64,000 nucleotides of DNA, from assembly GCA_945787015.1 (NCBI GenBank), contig CALZGM010000005.1, positions 1 to 64,000 on the forward strand, in the 5' to 3' direction. Position numbers and translations under genes: made by a program. Positions 25,064 to 34,954 of the stretch are shown one piece after another. Each line of letters starts with the position of its first letter. The stretch's first letter is position 1. Source of the DNA: an uncultured Roseburia sp. Its GTDB lineage: Bacteria; Bacillota; Clostridia; Lachnospirales; Lachnospiraceae. The notes beneath the pieces are model-generated. The model was not told the DNA's origin, made no database searches, and saw only the letters and a program-made list of their open reading frames with translations.

Positions 25064-28000
25064 TTGAAAAGTTTTATGACGCCCCTAAAAGAACTGCAGG
25101 GGTTCGAAGAGGCAGAATATGAATTAAAAAAGGGCGGCGGGGTCATACAGATATCAGGTTGTATTGATGCCGCAAAGCCACATATGATATTCGGCATAAA
25201 CAATGGTTCAGGAAACAGAATCATTGTTACTTTTCATGAGCAGAAAGCAAAAGAACTTTACGAGGAGTGCCTGTTTTTTGATAAAAGGACTGCCTATTAT
25301 CCGGCGAAGGATATTTTGTTTTATCAGTCGGATATCCGAGGCAATGTGCTGACAGCGGAGCGTATCAATGCGTTAAAAATGCTGGCAGAGGAAGAGGAAT
25401 GCACCATCATCACTACCTTTGATGGCCTTATGAATCCCATGCCTTCTTTGGAGCGTTTTATAAAAGAGGTAATAACTTTAAAAGCCGGTGATGAAATCGA
25501 CATGGATGACCTGGTGAAACGTTTGGTAGAACTGGGATATGAGAAAAATTATCAGGCAGGGACCAGAGGAGAATTCTCAGTGCGCGGCGGCATTGTAGAT
25601 ATCTTCCCATTGACAGAAGAAAACCCGTTCCGTGTGGAATTGTGGGGAGATGAAATTGATTCCATTCGTTCCTTTGATCCGGAAAGCCAAAGGTCCATTG
25701 AAAATATGGACGAAGTACGAATTTATCCGGCTTGTGAACTGGTGCTTTCCAAAGAGGAAAGACAGGCGGGCGTGGATAAGATATTAGCAGAAGCAAAAAA
25801 GGTCTCTGAAAAGTTCCGCAAGGATATGAAAACAGAAGAGGCACACAGAGCGTTATCAATGGCGGAAGAATTTGCGGAGCAGACCATTGAGTATGGCGTA
25901 AGCGCCGGGCTGGATGCTTATCTGTCCTATTTTTGTGAAGAAAGAGTTTCTCTTTTAGATTATTTAGAGAAAGAAAAGACCATCGTATTTTTAGATGAAA
26001 CCATAAGAACGGTAGAACGTGGAGCGGCTACGGAAACGGAATTTTCAGAGAGCATGAAGCAGCGTTTGGAAAAAGGCTATATTTTGCCGGGGCAGATGCG
26101 GGAACTGATTCCATATAAAGAAGTGCTTGGAAAAATCAATACCAGAAAATGTATTGCGCTTGTAGCGCTCGATTTAAAAAACAATGAGCTTGCTATCAAA
26201 GAACGGATTGCCATTCAGTCAAGAACCATTAACCCTTATAACAACAGCTTTGAACTGTTGGTGAAAGACTTAAATCGTTATAAAAAGAACGGATACCGCG
26301 TGATTTTACTTTCCGGGTCTAAGACCAGAGCAAAGCGTCTGGCGGGGGATTTGATGGCGGAAGGACTGAATGCCTTTTATTCAGAGGATTTTGACCGGGA
26401 GGTAATGCCGGGAGAAATCATGACCGGATACGGAAAATTGAAAAAAGGATATGAGTATCCGCTTATTAAATTTGTTGTCATTTCTGAAAGTGATATTTTC
26501 GGCTCTGAGAAAAAAAAGAAAAAACGCCACCGTACCTATGAGGGAGAAAAAATTGCCAGTTTTACAGACCTTAGCGTTGGCGATTATGTGGTACATGAAA
26601 ATCATGGTCTGGGTATTTATCGTGGTTTAGAGAAAATCGTGGTAGACCATGTGGAAAAAGATTATATTAAAATCGAATATGCAGGTGGCGGGAACCTGTA
26701 TATTCTGGCAACCCAGCTGGAACTGATTCAGAAGTATGCAGGCGCAGATGCCAGAAAACCAAAACTGAATAAACTGGGCGGACAGGAATGGAACAAGACG
26801 AAAACAAAGGTGCGCGGTGCGGTAAAAGAAATTGCATCCGACCTCGTGGAACTTTATGCAGCAAGACAGAGTCAGAAGGGCTTTGTATACGGACCGGATA
26901 CCGTGTGGCAGCGGGAGTTTGAAGAGATGTTTCCGTTCGAAGAAACGGAGGATCAGGAGCTTGCTATTGAAGCAACCAAACGGGATATGGAAAGTGATAA
27001 AATCATGGACCGTCTGATTTGCGGCGACGTAGGCTATGGAAAAACAGAGATTGCCATCCGGGCAGCTTTTAAGGCGGTACAGGATGGGAAACAGGTCGCG
27101 TTTTTGGTGCCGACTACCATATTGGCACAGCAGCATTACAATAATTTCCTGCAGCGTATGAAGGATTTTCCGGTGAATGTCGATTTGCTCTGCCGCTTCC
27201 GCAGTACGACGGAACAGAAGAAAACCATCGAAAATCTAAAAAAAGGTCAGGTTGACATTTTGATTGGTACGCACCGCATGTTATCCAAAGATGTGGCATT
27301 TAAGGATTTAGGGCTTTTGATTATAGACGAGGAGCAGCGGTTCGGCGTTACCCATAAGGAAAAAATCAAACAGCTGAAAAACAACATTGATGTTCTTACT
27401 CTGACTGCTACACCGATACCGCGAACTTTACACATGAGTCTGATAGGTATTCGAGATATGAGCGTGTTAGAAGAGCCGCCGATGGACCGTGTCCCAATCC
27501 AGACTTATGTAATGGAGTATAATGAGGAAATGGTACGCGAGGCAATTGCGAGAGAATTAGCCCGGGGAGGACAGGCGTATTATGTATATAACCGCGTGAA
27601 GGAAATCGGAGATGTGGCAACAAAACTGGCAAAGCTTTTGCCGGAGGCAAACATTGCCTATGCCCATGGACAGATGAAAGAAACGGAATTGGAAAACATC
27701 ATGTACCGCTTTATTAACGGGGAGATAGATGTGCTGGTTTCTACTACTATTATTGAAACGGGCTTAGATATTTCTAACGTTAACACCATGATTATTCATG
27801 ATGCGGATAACATGGGACTGTCACAGCTTTATCAGCTGCGGGGACGTGTAGGCCGCTCCAATCGGACTGCCTATGCATTTTTAATGTATAAACGGGATAA
27901 GATGCTAAAGGAGGTTGCGGAAAAACGTCTGGCCGCCATCAAGGAATACACAGAGCTTGGAAGCGGCTTTAAAATTGCCATGCGGGATCTGGAAATTCGT

Positions 28001-28597
28001 GGAGCAGGAAACCTACTTGGAGCCGAGCAACACGGACATATGGAAGCAATCGGCTATGACCTTTATTGCAAGATGCTAAATGAAGCTGTTAAGGAAGCGA
28101 AGGGGATTATCACAGAGGCAAGCTTTGATACCTTTATTGATGTAGAAATTGATGCCTACATTCCGATGTCTTATATTCCAAACGAATATCAGAAACTGGA
28201 TATTTATAAGCGAATTGCAGACATTGAGACAGAAGAAGAAACGGAAGAGATGCTAGAGGAACTGATCGACCGTTTCGGTGATCTGCCGAGACCGGTGGAA
28301 AACCTCCTCTATATTGCACGAATTAAGTCCATGGCACACCAGGTATATCTGACGGAAGTCCAGCAAAAGAGCGATACCTTAAAGTTTGTACTATATGAAA
28401 AAGCAAAGCTTGATGTAGCAAAGATTCCGGTATTGATTGCAGCCCATGGCAGCAGTCTGAAATTTACAGCGGATGCAAAAAATCCTTATTTCACGTATTT
28501 CTTAAAGAAGAATTCCAGAGAAAAAAACAGAAATCCATTAGATATTCTGGAAGATTTTTTAAAGGAGCTTTATGCTCTGAGGATAAAAGAAATGTGA
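25064..28597 (+). CDS. mfd: Transcription-repair coupling factor
   Basis: About 1177 residues. Removes RNA polymerase stalled at lesions and recruits UvrA. UvrB-like N-terminal modules include TRGEFSVRGGIVDIFPLTEE; a CarD-like RNA-polymerase-binding domain follows (VGDYVVHENHGLGIYRGLEK); then the RecG-like helicase core with Walker A GDVGYGKTEIAIRAA, DEEQRFGV, LTLTATPIPRTL, TTIIETGLDI and QLRGRVGRS; then the C-terminal TRCF domain. I favour the TTG at 25064 after GAAAGG; an ATG at 25019 would overlap pth by 29 bp with poor ribosome site. A downstream ATG at 25076 is also possible. Confidence 0.95.
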   Translation: MKSFMTPLKELQGFEEAEYELKKGGGVIQISGCIDAAKPHMIFGINNGSGNRIIVTFHEQKAKELYEECLFFDKRTAYYPAKDILFYQSDIRGNVLTAERINALKMLAEEEECTIITTFDGLMNPMPSLERFIKEVITLKAGDEIDMDDLVKRLVELGYEKNYQAGTRGEFSVRGGIVDIFPLTEENPFRVELWGDEIDSIRSFDPESQRSIENMDEVRIYPACELVLSKEERQAGVDKILAEAKKVSEKFRKDMKTEEAHRALSMAEEFAEQTIEYGVSAGLDAYLSYFCEERVSLLDYLEKEKTIVFLDETIRTVERGAATETEFSESMKQRLEKGYILPGQMRELIPYKEVLGKINTRKCIALVALDLKNNELAIKERIAIQSRTINPYNNSFELLVKDLNRYKKNGYRVILLSGSKTRAKRLAGDLMAEGLNAFYSEDFDREVMPGEIMTGYGKLKKGYEYPLIKFVVISESDIFGSEKKKKKRHRTYEGEKIASFTDLSVGDYVVHENHGLGIYRGLEKIVVDHVEKDYIKIEYAGGGNLYILATQLELIQKYAGADARKPKLNKLGGQEWNKTKTKVRGAVKEIASDLVELYAARQSQKGFVYGPDTVWQREFEEMFPFEETEDQELAIEATKRDMESDKIMDRLICGDVGYGKTEIAIRAAFKAVQDGKQVAFLVPTTILAQQHYNNFLQRMKDFPVNVDLLCRFRSTTEQKKTIENLKKGQVDILIGTHRMLSKDVAFKDLGLLIIDEEQRFGVTHKEKIKQLKNNIDVLTLTATPIPRTLHMSLIGIRDMSVLEEPPMDRVPIQTYVMEYNEEMVREAIARELARGGQAYYVYNRVKEIGDVATKLAKLLPEANIAYAHGQMKETELENIMYRFINGEIDVLVSTTIIETGLDISNVNTMIIHDADNMGLSQLYQLRGRVGRSNRTAYAFLMYKRDKMLKEVAEKRLAAIKEYTELGSGFKIAMRDLEIRGAGNLLGAEQHGHMEAIGYDLYCKMLNEAVKEAKGIITEASFDTFIDVEIDAYIPMSYIPNEYQKLDIYKRIADIETEEETEEMLEELIDRFGDLPRPVENLLYIARIKSMAHQVYLTEVQQKSDTLKFVLYEKAKLDVAKIPVLIAAHGSSLKFTADAKNPYFTYFLKKNSREKNRNPLDILEDFLKELYALRIKEM

Positions 28598-28614
28598 AAA
28601 AACAATGAAAGACC

Positions 28615-28643
28615 TTGCGGTGCGGGAAAAAAAGCACTATAAT
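28615..28643 (+). promoter_or_regulatory. Promoter of the foldase-like lipoprotein
   Basis: TTGCGG (28615-28620), 17-bp spacer, TATAAT (28638-28643), 50 bp before the ATG. Confidence 0.7.
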
Positions 28644-28692
28644 ACATTAAGATTTCTAAAAAAGAGGAATGAGAAAGGTATAGGAACATAGA

Positions 28693-29739
28693 ATGAAAAA
28701 GATGAGAATACCGGCATTACTTTTATGTGGTGCACTTGCAGTATCCATGCTTTCAGGATGCGGCAAAAATATTGATAAAACGGCAGTTGTGGCAACAGCA
28801 GGAGAAAAAGAAGTTACACTCGGCCTTGCAAATTTTGCGGCACGTTTTCAGCAGGCACAGTACGATGACTTTTATGTAGCATATATGGGGCAGGATGTTT
28901 GGCGTACAGATATGTATGGGAATGGTCAGACTATGGAAGATACCATGAAGGCAAATGTTTTAGAAAGTCTTCATGCAATGTATGCGCTGGAGGCAAATAT
29001 GGCTGATTATGGTGTGGAAATCACAGAGGATGAGAAGGCAGCCATTGCAGAAGCAGCAGAAAAGTTTATGAGCAGTAACAGCAAAGAAGCGATTGAAGCC
29101 TTAGGTGCTACGAATGAAATCGTGGAAGAATATTTGACGTTACTTACCATACAGGCAAAAATGTATGATGAAATTATCAAGGATGTTGATACGAATGTAA
29201 GCGATGAGGAAGCGAATACCAGTGCATACAGCTATGTGTATATTTCTAAATCATCTTACACAGATGCAGAGGGAAATACGGCAAGCTACACAGATGAGGA
29301 ACTGGAGCTTCTTGCAAAAACAGTGGAAGAACTTGAAAAAGATGCAAAAGCTGACAGCTTGGAAACAGCAGCAGAAACACTTGGTTATACAGTAAGTACA
29401 GGAACCTACAATGCAGATTCATCTGTAAATGAAGAAGTAGGAACAGCATTAGCAGCTATGAAGGATGGAGAAATCCAGGTAGTTGAATTAGATAATGCAT
29501 ACTACGTACTTCGTATGGACGCAGTCGTGGATGAAGATGCGACCGCTGCAAATCGTGAGGCAATTATTTCTCAGAGAGAATCAGACTTATATATTGAGGT
29601 AGTGAAAGCATATCAGGAAGCAGTCACATGGACTGTTGATGAAAAATTATGGGAGAAGGTAAGCTTTGATAATTTATTTACTACTTATCTTCCATCTACT
29701 GAAACAGTAGAAGATACTGCAAGCACGCAAGCACAATAA
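28693..29739 (+). CDS. SurA/PrsA-N-like foldase lipoprotein
   Basis: 348 residues with a lipoprotein signal peptide and lipobox LSGC (Cys about 23). The helical N-terminal chaperone domain resembles the SurA/PrsA N domain (VTLGLANFAARFQQAQYDDF, then MKANVLESLHAMYALEANMADYGVEITEDEKAAI). The middle has a short parvulin-like region (VYISKSSYT, DGEIQVVELDNAYYVLRMD) that looks incomplete for an active isomerase. It lies behind mfd, as such genes often do, but with its own promoter and terminator. Role: folding or stabilising exported proteins at the membrane surface. Confidence 0.75.
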   Translation: MKKMRIPALLLCGALAVSMLSGCGKNIDKTAVVATAGEKEVTLGLANFAARFQQAQYDDFYVAYMGQDVWRTDMYGNGQTMEDTMKANVLESLHAMYALEANMADYGVEITEDEKAAIAEAAEKFMSSNSKEAIEALGATNEIVEEYLTLLTIQAKMYDEIIKDVDTNVSDEEANTSAYSYVYISKSSYTDAEGNTASYTDEELELLAKTVEELEKDAKADSLETAAETLGYTVSTGTYNADSSVNEEVGTALAAMKDGEIQVVELDNAYYVLRMDAVVDEDATAANREAIISQRESDLYIEVVKAYQEAVTWTVDEKLWEKVSFDNLFTTYLPSTETVEDTASTQAQ

Positions 29740-29752
29740 AATCGAACAACGG

Positions 29753-29782
29753 GAGCCTGGCGATTTGCCGGGCTCTTTTTTT
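29753..29782 (+). terminator. Intrinsic terminator
   Basis: Stem GAGCCTGGC / GCCGGGCTC (one G-U pair) followed by seven T. Confidence 0.92.
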
Positions 29783-29820
29783 GCCGGAAAGTTATTTATA
29801 GATTCGGGACTATCGCACAG

Positions 29821-29849
29821 TTGAGATTTATTTGAAATTATGATATGCT
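29821..29849 (+). promoter_or_regulatory. Promoter of aroK-like gene
   Basis: TTGAGA (29821-29826), 17-bp spacer, TATGCT (29844-29849). Confidence 0.5.
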
Positions 29850-29892
29850 AAAATTTATGAGACAATTACTTGAAAAATGAGAGGATTAACAG

Positions 29893-30411
29893 ATGCCAAA
29901 GAGCAATATCGTATTGATTGGAATGCCGGGGGTGGGGAAGAGCACCATCGGAGTTATTTTAGCCAAGGTATTAGGATATCAGTTCATTGACGCAGATTTA
30001 GTGATACAAAAAGAAGAAGGAAAATTATTAAAAGATATTATTGCAGAAGTGGGACCGGAAGGTTTTATTGAAGTAGAGAATCGTATCAATGCTTCGATTG
30101 AAGCAGAAAATTCCATTATCGCTACCGGAGGCAGTGTCATTTACGGACAGGAAGCGATGGAGCATCTGAGCGCAATAGGGACGATTATCTATTTAAGCCT
30201 TCCGTTTGAGAAACTGGAAAAAAGACTGAGTGATATTAAAGGCCGTGGCGTGGTACTTAAGGATGGACAAACCTTAAAGGATTTATATTGTGAGAGAACA
30301 CCGCTCTATGAAAAATATGCAGATATCGTAATAGATGAAAATGGTTTAAATGTGGAAGAAACGATAGACATGATTTTAAATTCAAAGGAAAAGGAACAAT
30401 GGGGAAAATAA
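29893..30411 (+). CDS. aroK: Shikimate kinase-family protein
   Basis: 172 residues with the P-loop GMPGVGKST (about 10-18), the shikimate-side Asp in IDADLVIQ (about 33-36), the TGGS loop (about 77-80), and the lid-region KGRGVVLKDGQTL and CERTPLYEKYAD. It would phosphorylate shikimate in aromatic amino-acid synthesis. The usual FR of the second substrate motif reads GFIEVENR here, so specificity is not fully certain. It overlaps the M23 gene by 13 bp; no other aro genes are nearby. Confidence 0.75.
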   Translation: MPKSNIVLIGMPGVGKSTIGVILAKVLGYQFIDADLVIQKEEGKLLKDIIAEVGPEGFIEVENRINASIEAENSIIATGGSVIYGQEAMEHLSAIGTIIYLSLPFEKLEKRLSDIKGRGVVLKDGQTLKDLYCERTPLYEKYADIVIDENGLNVEETIDMILNSKEKEQWGK

Positions 30412-31934
30412 AAGTACAGATAATAAGTGTTGGCATTTTACTATTGGGAATGATTTATATAGCATTATCACAACATATCAGCTTGGGACAGCGCTATCAG
30501 AGAGTTTTTTTCAATGGGGATTTTGTATGCAACATTAGTCAAAATATAGATGCCAAACTGGTGGAAAAAGAAGTAAGAAGAAGCTTGGCAGCTGAAAGCA
30601 CAGACAAGCTGGCTATGGACTATGAAATGAAGACGGAAGAAGCAAGAGAGCCATTTGAGATACTCTCTTCACAGGACGAACTGCAGGAACTTTTTGCCGA
30701 ACAGATGAAAAATGCGGTTGTGCAAATAGGTCAGCGTGCTTATACGGTTGGAATTGAGGGCTACCGCGCAACATTTGCTTCTTTAGACGAAGTTCTGGAC
30801 TTTTTTACGGGGGTAAAGGCAGAAGTAGATACCGATTTACAGTATGAACCGGTAATCCAAAAAAGAGAAGGTCATATTCAGGGAATTTTGACAGCAGAAT
30901 TACAGTCGGTTGTTCCAAACGTTTGGGAGGAAGTACTTCCTGAGGAAACTTCAGGGGATGGCTTAGTTGCCGGCGTTAGCGGTAGTATTAGTGATGCACT
31001 TGCTTATGCGGTGGCAAATCCGTATAAAAATGTATACCAGACAGGGCTTTTGAATTTGGAATTCATTGAACAGATTGCCATATATGAGGACTATGCACTG
31101 CCGGAGGAAATGGCAGATGTGGCAGCGGAAATCTCAGAAGTAACAAAAGAAAAGGAAACGAATAAAATATATGTAGTAAAGAGTGGAGACTGTCTTTCTT
31201 TAATTGCATATGAGTTAGATACAACAGTAGCTTCCATTGTGGCTTTGAATGGCTTTAAGGATGCAAACGTTATTATTGATGTAGACGATGAACTGATTGT
31301 TGCGGTTCCGGAACCGGATTTGATGCTCCGTGCAACAAGAGGCGAGGTTTATGAAGAGGATTATAACGCGGAGCCGATTATTATTCCGAATGATTCCTGG
31401 TATACCACAAAGGAAGTTGTGCATGATCCGGGTACAACCGGGCATCGGGAGAGAAATGACATTGTTGTTTTAGAGAATGGAATTGAAGTAAGCCGTGAGA
31501 TGATTCATGAAAATATCATGGTGGAATCGCAGCCGGCAGTCATTGAGCGGGGAACTATCATCCCGCCTACCTATATTAAGCCGATTAATGGTGGAAGATT
31601 TACGTCCGGTTACGGAAAGAGATGGGGACGGCTTCATAAGGGTGTTGACTGGGCTGTTCCGGTAGGAACAAAGGTATTTGCATCCAGCGCAGGAACGGTT
31701 GTCAGAGCAGACTACAATGGTGGATACGGTTTATGTGTTCTGATTCAGCACCCCGATGGAAAAATGACAAGATACGGGCACAATAGTAAACTGTTGGTTA
31801 GCAAGGGGCAGTATGTGGAACAGGGAGAAACAATTGCCTTAAGTGGTAACACCGGACGTTCCACTGGTCCGCATGTGCACTTTGAAATTATTGTAAACGG
31901 TTCTGCAGTAAATCCGTTAAAGTACCTTAATTAG
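30399..31934 (+). CDS. Membrane-anchored LysM-G5-M23 endopeptidase
   Basis: 511 residues. One N-terminal membrane helix (about 6-26) is followed by a long extracellular stretch, a LysM domain (about 252-305; YVVKSGDCLSLIAYELDTT), a G5-like domain (about 310-385) and a C-terminal M23 peptidase (about 400-510). The zinc and catalytic motifs are intact: HKGVDWAVP, YGHNSKL and GPHVHFEI. It should cut peptidoglycan cross-bridges, or bind and regulate other hydrolases, at the cell surface. Translationally coupled to the aroK-like gene. Full catalytic residues argue for activity. Confidence 0.88.
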   Translation: MGKIKVQIISVGILLLGMIYIALSQHISLGQRYQRVFFNGDFVCNISQNIDAKLVEKEVRRSLAAESTDKLAMDYEMKTEEAREPFEILSSQDELQELFAEQMKNAVVQIGQRAYTVGIEGYRATFASLDEVLDFFTGVKAEVDTDLQYEPVIQKREGHIQGILTAELQSVVPNVWEEVLPEETSGDGLVAGVSGSISDALAYAVANPYKNVYQTGLLNLEFIEQIAIYEDYALPEEMADVAAEISEVTKEKETNKIYVVKSGDCLSLIAYELDTTVASIVALNGFKDANVIIDVDDELIVAVPEPDLMLRATRGEVYEEDYNAEPIIIPNDSWYTTKEVVHDPGTTGHRERNDIVVLENGIEVSREMIHENIMVESQPAVIERGTIIPPTYIKPINGGRFTSGYGKRWGRLHKGVDWAVPVGTKVFASSAGTVVRADYNGGYGLCVLIQHPDGKMTRYGHNSKLLVSKGQYVEQGETIALSGNTGRSTGPHVHFEIIVNGSAVNPLKYLN

Positions 31935-31991
31935 GTATAAAGGACTAGAAATTTGCGCAATTTAAAGATGTGTGCTATAATTAGAAAAAAC

Positions 31992-32021
31992 TTGACAAAA
32001 GCACTTGGAGACTACTATAAT
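31992..32021 (+). promoter_or_regulatory. murA promoter
   Basis: TTGACA (31992-31997), 18-bp spacer, TATAAT (32016-32021). Confidence 0.8.
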
Positions 32022-32056
32022 TACGTGTTTGTACGAATAGTTCATTGAGGTGTAAT

Positions 32057-33349
32057 ATGGAACAGTATGTAATCAAGGGTGGAAATCCACTTGTAGGTGA
32101 AGTTGAAATTGGCGGCGCTAAAAATGCAGCGCTTGCAATTCTTTCAGCTGCGGTTATGACAGACGAAACCGTTACGATAGATAATTTACCAAATGTTAGA
32201 GATATCAATGTGCTTCTGGATGCAATCAGAGAGATTGGAGCAAAGGTTGACCGTGTAGGGGAACATACCGTTAAGATTAACGGCTCTTTTATTCAGAATC
32301 TGACCGTTGATAATGAGTTCATTCGTAAAATCAGAGCTTCTTATTATTTGATGGGAGCATTGCTTGGAAAATATAAAAGAGCAGAGGTTGCGCTTCCGGG
32401 TGGATGCAATATCGGAAGCAGACCAATCGACCTTCATATGAAGGGATTCCGCGCATTAGGTGCGACAGTTGATATTGAACATGGAATGTTTCTTGCATCA
32501 GCAGAAAAACTACAGGGAACACATATTTATTTGGATAAGGTGTCTGTTGGCGCTACGATTAATATTATGATGGCAGCGTCTATGGCAGAAGGAAAGACAA
32601 TTATTGAAAATGCAGCAAAGGAACCGCACGTAGTAGATGTTGCGAATTTCTTAAACAGTATGGGTGCTAACATTCGTGGAGCAGGTACGGATGTAATTCG
32701 TATTGTAGGTGTAGAGAAGCTGCATAAGACGGAATATTCCGTAATTCCGGATCAGATTGAAGCAGGAACCTTTATGTATGCAGCAGCTGCAACAAAAGGC
32801 GATATTATGTTAAAGAATGTGATTCCGAAACATTTAGAGGCGACAACTGCGAAACTTCTTGAAATTGGCTGCGAAGTGGAGGAGTTTGATGATGCAGTAC
32901 GTGTTGTGGCATCGAAACCACTGCATCATACACAGGTTACTACGTTGCCATATCCGGGATTCCCGACAGATATGCAGCCACAGATGGCCGTTGTCTTAGG
33001 AATTGCTTCCGGGACCAGTACTATAACAGAGAGCATTTTTGAAAATCGTTTTAAGTATGTGGATGAGCTCACCAGAATGGGCGCAAACATCAAAGTAGAG
33101 AGTAATATTGCTATCATCAATGGAGTAGAGCGTTATACAGGGGCGCGGGTAAATGCGCCGGACCTTCGTGCCGGAGCGGCTCTTGTAATTGCAGGCCTTG
33201 CAGCAGAGGGAATTACAGTCGTGGATGATATTTATTATATTGAACGCGGCTATGAAAACTTTGAAGGTAAATTAGCAGCCTTAGGAGCTGTTATTGAGAA
33301 GGTTTCTTCTGAAAAAGAAATTAAAAAATTTACTTTGAAAGTATCTTAG
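32057..33349 (+). CDS. murA: UDP-N-acetylglucosamine 1-carboxyvinyltransferase
   Basis: First committed step of peptidoglycan synthesis: transfers enolpyruvate from PEP to UDP-GlcNAc. About 430 residues. KNAALAIL (about 21-28), active-site Cys in LPGGCNIGSRPIDLH (the fosfomycin target, about 117), EAGTFM and the PGFPTDMQPQ segment (about 300) are all present. The ATG at 32057 sits 4 nt after GAGGTG; the codon at 32045 is part of that site. Monocistronic-looking, with a consensus promoter. Confidence 0.96.
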   Translation: MEQYVIKGGNPLVGEVEIGGAKNAALAILSAAVMTDETVTIDNLPNVRDINVLLDAIREIGAKVDRVGEHTVKINGSFIQNLTVDNEFIRKIRASYYLMGALLGKYKRAEVALPGGCNIGSRPIDLHMKGFRALGATVDIEHGMFLASAEKLQGTHIYLDKVSVGATINIMMAASMAEGKTIIENAAKEPHVVDVANFLNSMGANIRGAGTDVIRIVGVEKLHKTEYSVIPDQIEAGTFMYAAAATKGDIMLKNVIPKHLEATTAKLLEIGCEVEEFDDAVRVVASKPLHHTQVTTLPYPGFPTDMQPQMAVVLGIASGTSTITESIFENRFKYVDELTRMGANIKVESNIAIINGVERYTGARVNAPDLRAGAALVIAGLAAEGITVVDDIYYIERGYENFEGKLAALGAVIEKVSSEKEIKKFTLKVS

Positions 33350-33361
33350 TGAATAAAATGC

Positions 33362-33390
33362 TTGACATAATGCCTATATGGTAGTATGTT
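33362..33390 (+). promoter_or_regulatory. Promoter of the SAM riboswitch-metK transcript
   Basis: TTGACA (33362-33367), 17-bp spacer, TATGTT (33385-33390). Confidence 0.75.
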
Positions 33391-33426
33391 ATGCAAGGAG
33401 ATTACAAACTGAATATTGCAAAATTT

Positions 33427-33585
33427 TCTTATTCAGAGTGATGGAGATACATAGGATCTGTGAAGTCACGGCAACCCCAGCTAGGAAGGTGCCAACCTGA
33501 GCGAGCAAGAAAAGCTTGAACAATAAGAGGATTTGATAATCGACGATTACATCATGTCCGCTTGTGTTTTGCAAGCGGATTTTTT
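33427..33585 (+). ncRNA. SAM-I (S-box) riboswitch with terminator
   Basis: Aptamer 33427-33528: P1 is TCTTATT (33427-33433) with AATAAGA (33522-33528). The core GTGATGGA, CACGGCAACC and AAAAGCTTGAACAATAAGA match the S-box consensus. The expression platform ends in the terminator TCCGCTTG / CAAGCGGA plus six T (33557-33585). Binding of SAM should stop transcription before metK, giving end-product control. Confidence 0.93.
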
Positions 33586-33621
33586 ACTTTATTCATTCAG
33601 CAAAAGAAAGGAAGAAAACAA

Positions 33622-34809
33622 ATGGAAAAATTATTATTTACTTCAGAATCCGTAACAGAAGGACATCCGGACAAAGTATGCGATGCAATTTCCGATGCCA
33701 TATTGGATGCATGTATGGAACAGGATCCAATGAGCCGTGTAGCATGTGAAACAGCAAGCTGTACCGGTTTTGTACTGGTAACGGGCGAGATTACTACAAA
33801 AGCTCAGTTAGACATTCCGGCAATTGTCCGTAAGACCGTAAATGAAATCGGATACGATGATGCGAAGACAGGATTTGACGGACATACCTGTGCAGTTATG
33901 GTTGCACTTGACCAGCAGTCCCCTGATATTGCAATGGGTGTTGATAAAGCGTTAGAAGCAAGAGAAAATAAAATGACTGATGAACAGCTAGAAGCAATTG
34001 GTGCAGGTGACCAGGGTATGATGTTTGGCTATGCAACAAATGAGACTCCTGAGCTTATGCCATATCCGATTTCCCTTGCACATAAGCTTGCATTGCAGCT
34101 TACAAAGGTGCGTAAGGACGGCACTTTAAGTTACTTAAGACCGGATGGAAAAACACAGGTTTCTGTTGAGTATGATGAAAATGGTGTGCCAAAGCGCTTA
34201 GAGGCAGTTGTATTATCAACACAGCATGACGAGGATGTAACACAGGAACAGATTCATGCAGATATTAAAAAATATGTATTTGACCCGGTCCTTCCGACAG
34301 AGCTGGTTGATGCAGATACGAAATTCTTTGTAAATCCTACCGGACGTTTTGTGATCGGTGGACCACACGGAGATGCCGGCTTAACAGGCAGAAAAATTAT
34401 TGTTGATACTTATGGCGGTTATGCGCGTCACGGCGGCGGGGCTTTCTCCGGAAAAGACTGTACAAAGGTTGACCGTTCCGCAGCTTACGCAGCCCGTTAT
34501 GTAGCAAAGAATATTGTGGCTGCAGGTTTAGCTGATAAATGTGAAATTCAGCTTTCTTATGCGATTGGTGTTGCACAGCCAACCTCTGTCATGATTGATA
34601 CATTTGGAACCGGTAAATTGTCTGACGAAAGATTAGTGGAAATCGTTCGTGAACATTTTGATCTCCGTCCGGCAGGCATTATTAAGATGCTTGATTTAAG
34701 AAGACCGATATATCGACCGACAGCAGCATACGGTCATTTCGGACGTACAGACTTAAACCTTCCATGGGAAGCAACGGATAAGGTAGAGGAATTGAAAAAA
34801 TATTTATAA
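33622..34809 (+). CDS. metK: S-adenosylmethionine synthetase
   Basis: Makes SAM from methionine and ATP. 395 residues; starts [20 protein letters not shown], with [12 protein letters not shown] (about 133-144), the P-loop-like [20 protein letters not shown] (about 248-267) and [20 protein letters not shown]. The ATG at 33622 follows AGAAAGGAAG; the ORF open from 33562 overlaps the riboswitch terminator and is not the start. Controlled by the S-box upstream. Confidence 0.97.
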   Translation: MEKLLFTSESVTEGHPDKVCDAISDAILDACMEQDPMSRVACETASCTGFVLVTGEITTKAQLDIPAIVRKTVNEIGYDDAKTGFDGHTCAVMVALDQQSPDIAMGVDKALEARENKMTDEQLEAIGAGDQGMMFGYATNETPELMPYPISLAHKLALQLTKVRKDGTLSYLRPDGKTQVSVEYDENGVPKRLEAVVLSTQHDEDVTQEQIHADIKKYVFDPVLPTELVDADTKFFVNPTGRFVIGGPHGDAGLTGRKIIVDTYGGYARHGGGAFSGKDCTKVDRSAAYAARYVAKNIVAAGLADKCEIQLSYAIGVAQPTSVMIDTFGTGKLSDERLVEIVREHFDLRPAGIIKMLDLRRPIYRPTAAYGHFGRTDLNLPWEATDKVEELKKYL

Positions 34810-34861
34810 AAAATTTAGATTGTTTTAGACAAAAGAAATTTGATTTTGCCTGAATCGTGCT

Positions 34862-34924
34862 ATAATAGACCATAGGATAACCGCCTATGGTCTATTATTA
34901 TGTGCAGTGCGCCTGATGGCGCAC
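34862..34924 (+). promoter_or_regulatory. Promoter region and twin hairpins before the histidine kinase gene
   Basis: TATAAT (34861-34866) with a weak TTTGAT -35 lies in a perfect 15-bp hairpin (34862-34876 with 34884-34898). A second hairpin, GTGCGCC-TGAT-GGCGCAC (34907-34924), follows. There is no T-run, so neither is a classical terminator. They may end metK mRNA, bind a regulator, or shape the kinase leader. Confidence 0.45.
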
Positions 34925-34954
34925 GTTTGATGTACATTTGTCAGAGGATAAAAT

